Source: Actinomycetes bacterium | GTDB lineage: Bacteria > Actinomycetota > Thermoleophilia > Gaiellales > Gaiellaceae | DNA length: 5,687 nt | NCBI GenBank assembly: GCA_030624785.1 | Contig: JAUXJK010000149.1 | Location: forward strand, 1-5,687 | Direction: 5' to 3' | Shown here: positions 4,875 to 5,687 of the stretch, one piece after another | How positions within the stretch are numbered: position 1 is the first letter of the stretch | Layout: each line of letters begins with the position of its first letter | Position numbers and translations under genes: made by a program | Notes under the pieces: generated by a model | What the model saw: the letters and a program-made list of their open reading frames with translations, nothing else | What the model was told of the DNA's origin: nothing | Database searches by the model: none

Positions 4875-5687
4875 GTGAGCACAGACTTCGTGGTCGCGAT
4901 CGGGGATCGCCGCTACGCAGTTGAGAGACCCTGGGGCGAGTTGCCCCGGGGTCAAGACCTCGCCTACCTGAGTACGGTCGCTGTCGATTCAAGCGGCCGT
5001 GTCTACGTCGCGCAGCGCACAGATCCGCCCGTCGTCGTTTTCGAGCCGGACGGCGCGTATGCAGGGGGCTGGGGATCGGGGCTGATCGCTGACGCACACG
5101 GAATCCATCTTTCCTGCGACGACCGCGTGTTCGTGGTCGATCGCGACGCGCACCAGGTGCATGTGTTCGACACCTCCGGCGAGCGGCAGCTGACCCTCGG
5201 TGACCGTCACCGGCCATCGTTGCAGGCCCCGTTCAATCATCCGACCGGTGTCGCGACGACTTCGAACGGCGTCATCTACGTCAGCGATGGCTATGCGAAC
5301 GCCGCCGTTCATACCTTTTCGTCCGAGGGTGAGCTACTCACTACCTGGGGAAGCCCGGGTAGGCGACCCGGTGAGTTCATGACACCCCACGCCGTGGCGA
5401 TCGATGGCAGTGGCAGGGTCTTCGTGACTGACCGCGACAACGACCGTGTCCAGGTTTTCTCGGCTGATGGCATGTTCATTGAGGAATGGAATGACTTCTT
5501 CCATCCGATGGACATCCACATCGACGCGCTCGACATCATCCATGTCACCGACCAGGTGCCACGCCTGAGCTCGTACACGGCGGCAGGCTCGCTCGTTGGC
5601 CGCTGTCGGCCAGTTCCCTACATGCCCCACGGCCTCTGCGGCGACGCTGAAGGAAATTTCTATCTGGTCGAGTCCTCACCGACCGAC
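4875..5687 (+). CDS. NHL-repeat propeller, peptidylglycine amidating lyase-like (partial, runs off right edge)
   Basis: This GTG-started gene has 271 residues in the window and no stop, so it continues past the edge. It is built of NHL repeats forming a six-bladed beta-propeller, with blades near 31-65, 73-110, 119-158, 169-204, 209-242 and an incomplete one from 248. It resembles peptidyl-alpha-hydroxyglycine alpha-amidating lyase (EC 4.3.2.5), the second half of animal PAM. Compared from memory with rat PAM, the zinc ligands correspond to His75 (AHGIH), His171 (TPHAVAID) and His251 (MPHGL). Tyr139 (VSDGYAN) matches the catalytic Tyr, and Arg48 may match the catalytic Arg. The residue after His251 is Gly where rat has a calcium-binding Asp. 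There is no signal peptide, so it is probably cytoplasmic. The start fits the family N-terminus (RPWGELPRG, 18-25) and has a weak AAGG (4860-4863). The frame is open further upstream, with other GTGs at 4749, 4788 and 4818, and GTG 4890 is possible. Bacterial substrates are unknown. Confidence 0.85.
   Translation, partial: MSTDFVVAIGDRRYAVERPWGELPRGQDLAYLSTVAVDSSGRVYVAQRTDPPVVVFEPDGAYAGGWGSGLIADAHGIHLSCDDRVFVVDRDAHQVHVFDTSGERQLTLGDRHRPSLQAPFNHPTGVATTSNGVIYVSDGYANAAVHTFSSEGELLTTWGSPGRRPGEFMTPHAVAIDGSGRVFVTDRDNDRVQVFSADGMFIEEWNDFFHPMDIHIDALDIIHVTDQVPRLSSYTAAGSLVGRCRPVPYMPHGLCGDAEGNFYLVESSPTD

Noticed and set aside
4249..4878. Plus-strand 209-codon ORF opposite adenosine deaminase
   Set aside because: The antisense strand encodes a full-length enzyme with all catalytic motifs. 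This frame gives an Arg/Pro-rich translation without domains.
4667..4882. 72-residue N-terminal extension of adenosine deaminase
   Set aside because: The extension is Arg-rich, does not resemble the family, and overlaps the start of the divergent propeller gene. The family normally begins just before RLAPK-LLHDHLDGG.
4870..5630. Minus-strand ORFs opposite the propeller gene
   Set aside because: The plus-strand frame has clear repeated NHL motifs. The minus frames lack motifs and are fragmented.

Overview
This window is GC-rich (about 60% by eye) and looks like the chromosome of an actinobacterium, perhaps a deep-branching lineage such as Thermoleophilia. The best evidence is an adenosine deaminase with the mycobacterial/streptomycete-type motif set (HDHLDGG, HAGEGFG, NTDNRLMS). 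Two DivIVA-like coiled-coil proteins and a methyltransferase of a type common in actinobacteria add support. The lineage is an inference. There are no tRNA or rRNA genes, CRISPR arrays, transposases or phage genes. The genes are tightly packed, with no gene-free stretch over 300 bases.

Layout, left to right. (1) Bases 1-190 hold GC-rich repeats, then a plus-strand six-helix YihY/BrkB-family membrane protein (191-1192). (2) Converging on it is a minus-strand DivIVA-like protein (1890-1267). (3) Across a 148-base divergent promoter region lies a second, plus-strand DivIVA-like protein (2039-2611). (4) Converging on that is a minus-strand pair in the order adenosine deaminase (4666-3542), then class I SAM-dependent methyltransferase (3488-2667), 53 bases apart and possibly cotranscribed. 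(5) Divergent from adenosine deaminase is a GTG-started plus-strand NHL beta-propeller gene (4875 to beyond the right edge). It resembles peptidyl-alpha-hydroxyglycine alpha-amidating lyase and has no ATG near its start.

How the genes may work together. The two divergent DivIVA-like genes share one intergenic region and are probably a polar or septal scaffold pair. One keeps the membrane-binding FRGYD motif and the other has RRGYD. Adenosine deaminase and the methyltransferase could be linked through the methyl cycle, because SAM-dependent methylation yields S-adenosylhomocysteine, whose hydrolysis releases adenosine. That link is speculative. The lyase-like propeller keeps apparent counterparts of the active-site residues of the animal amidating lyase, which makes it the most intriguing protein here, although the wider family is common in bacteria. 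I found no convincing evidence of an entirely undescribed multi-gene system. The best leads are the divergent DivIVA-like pair and the lyase-like propeller.
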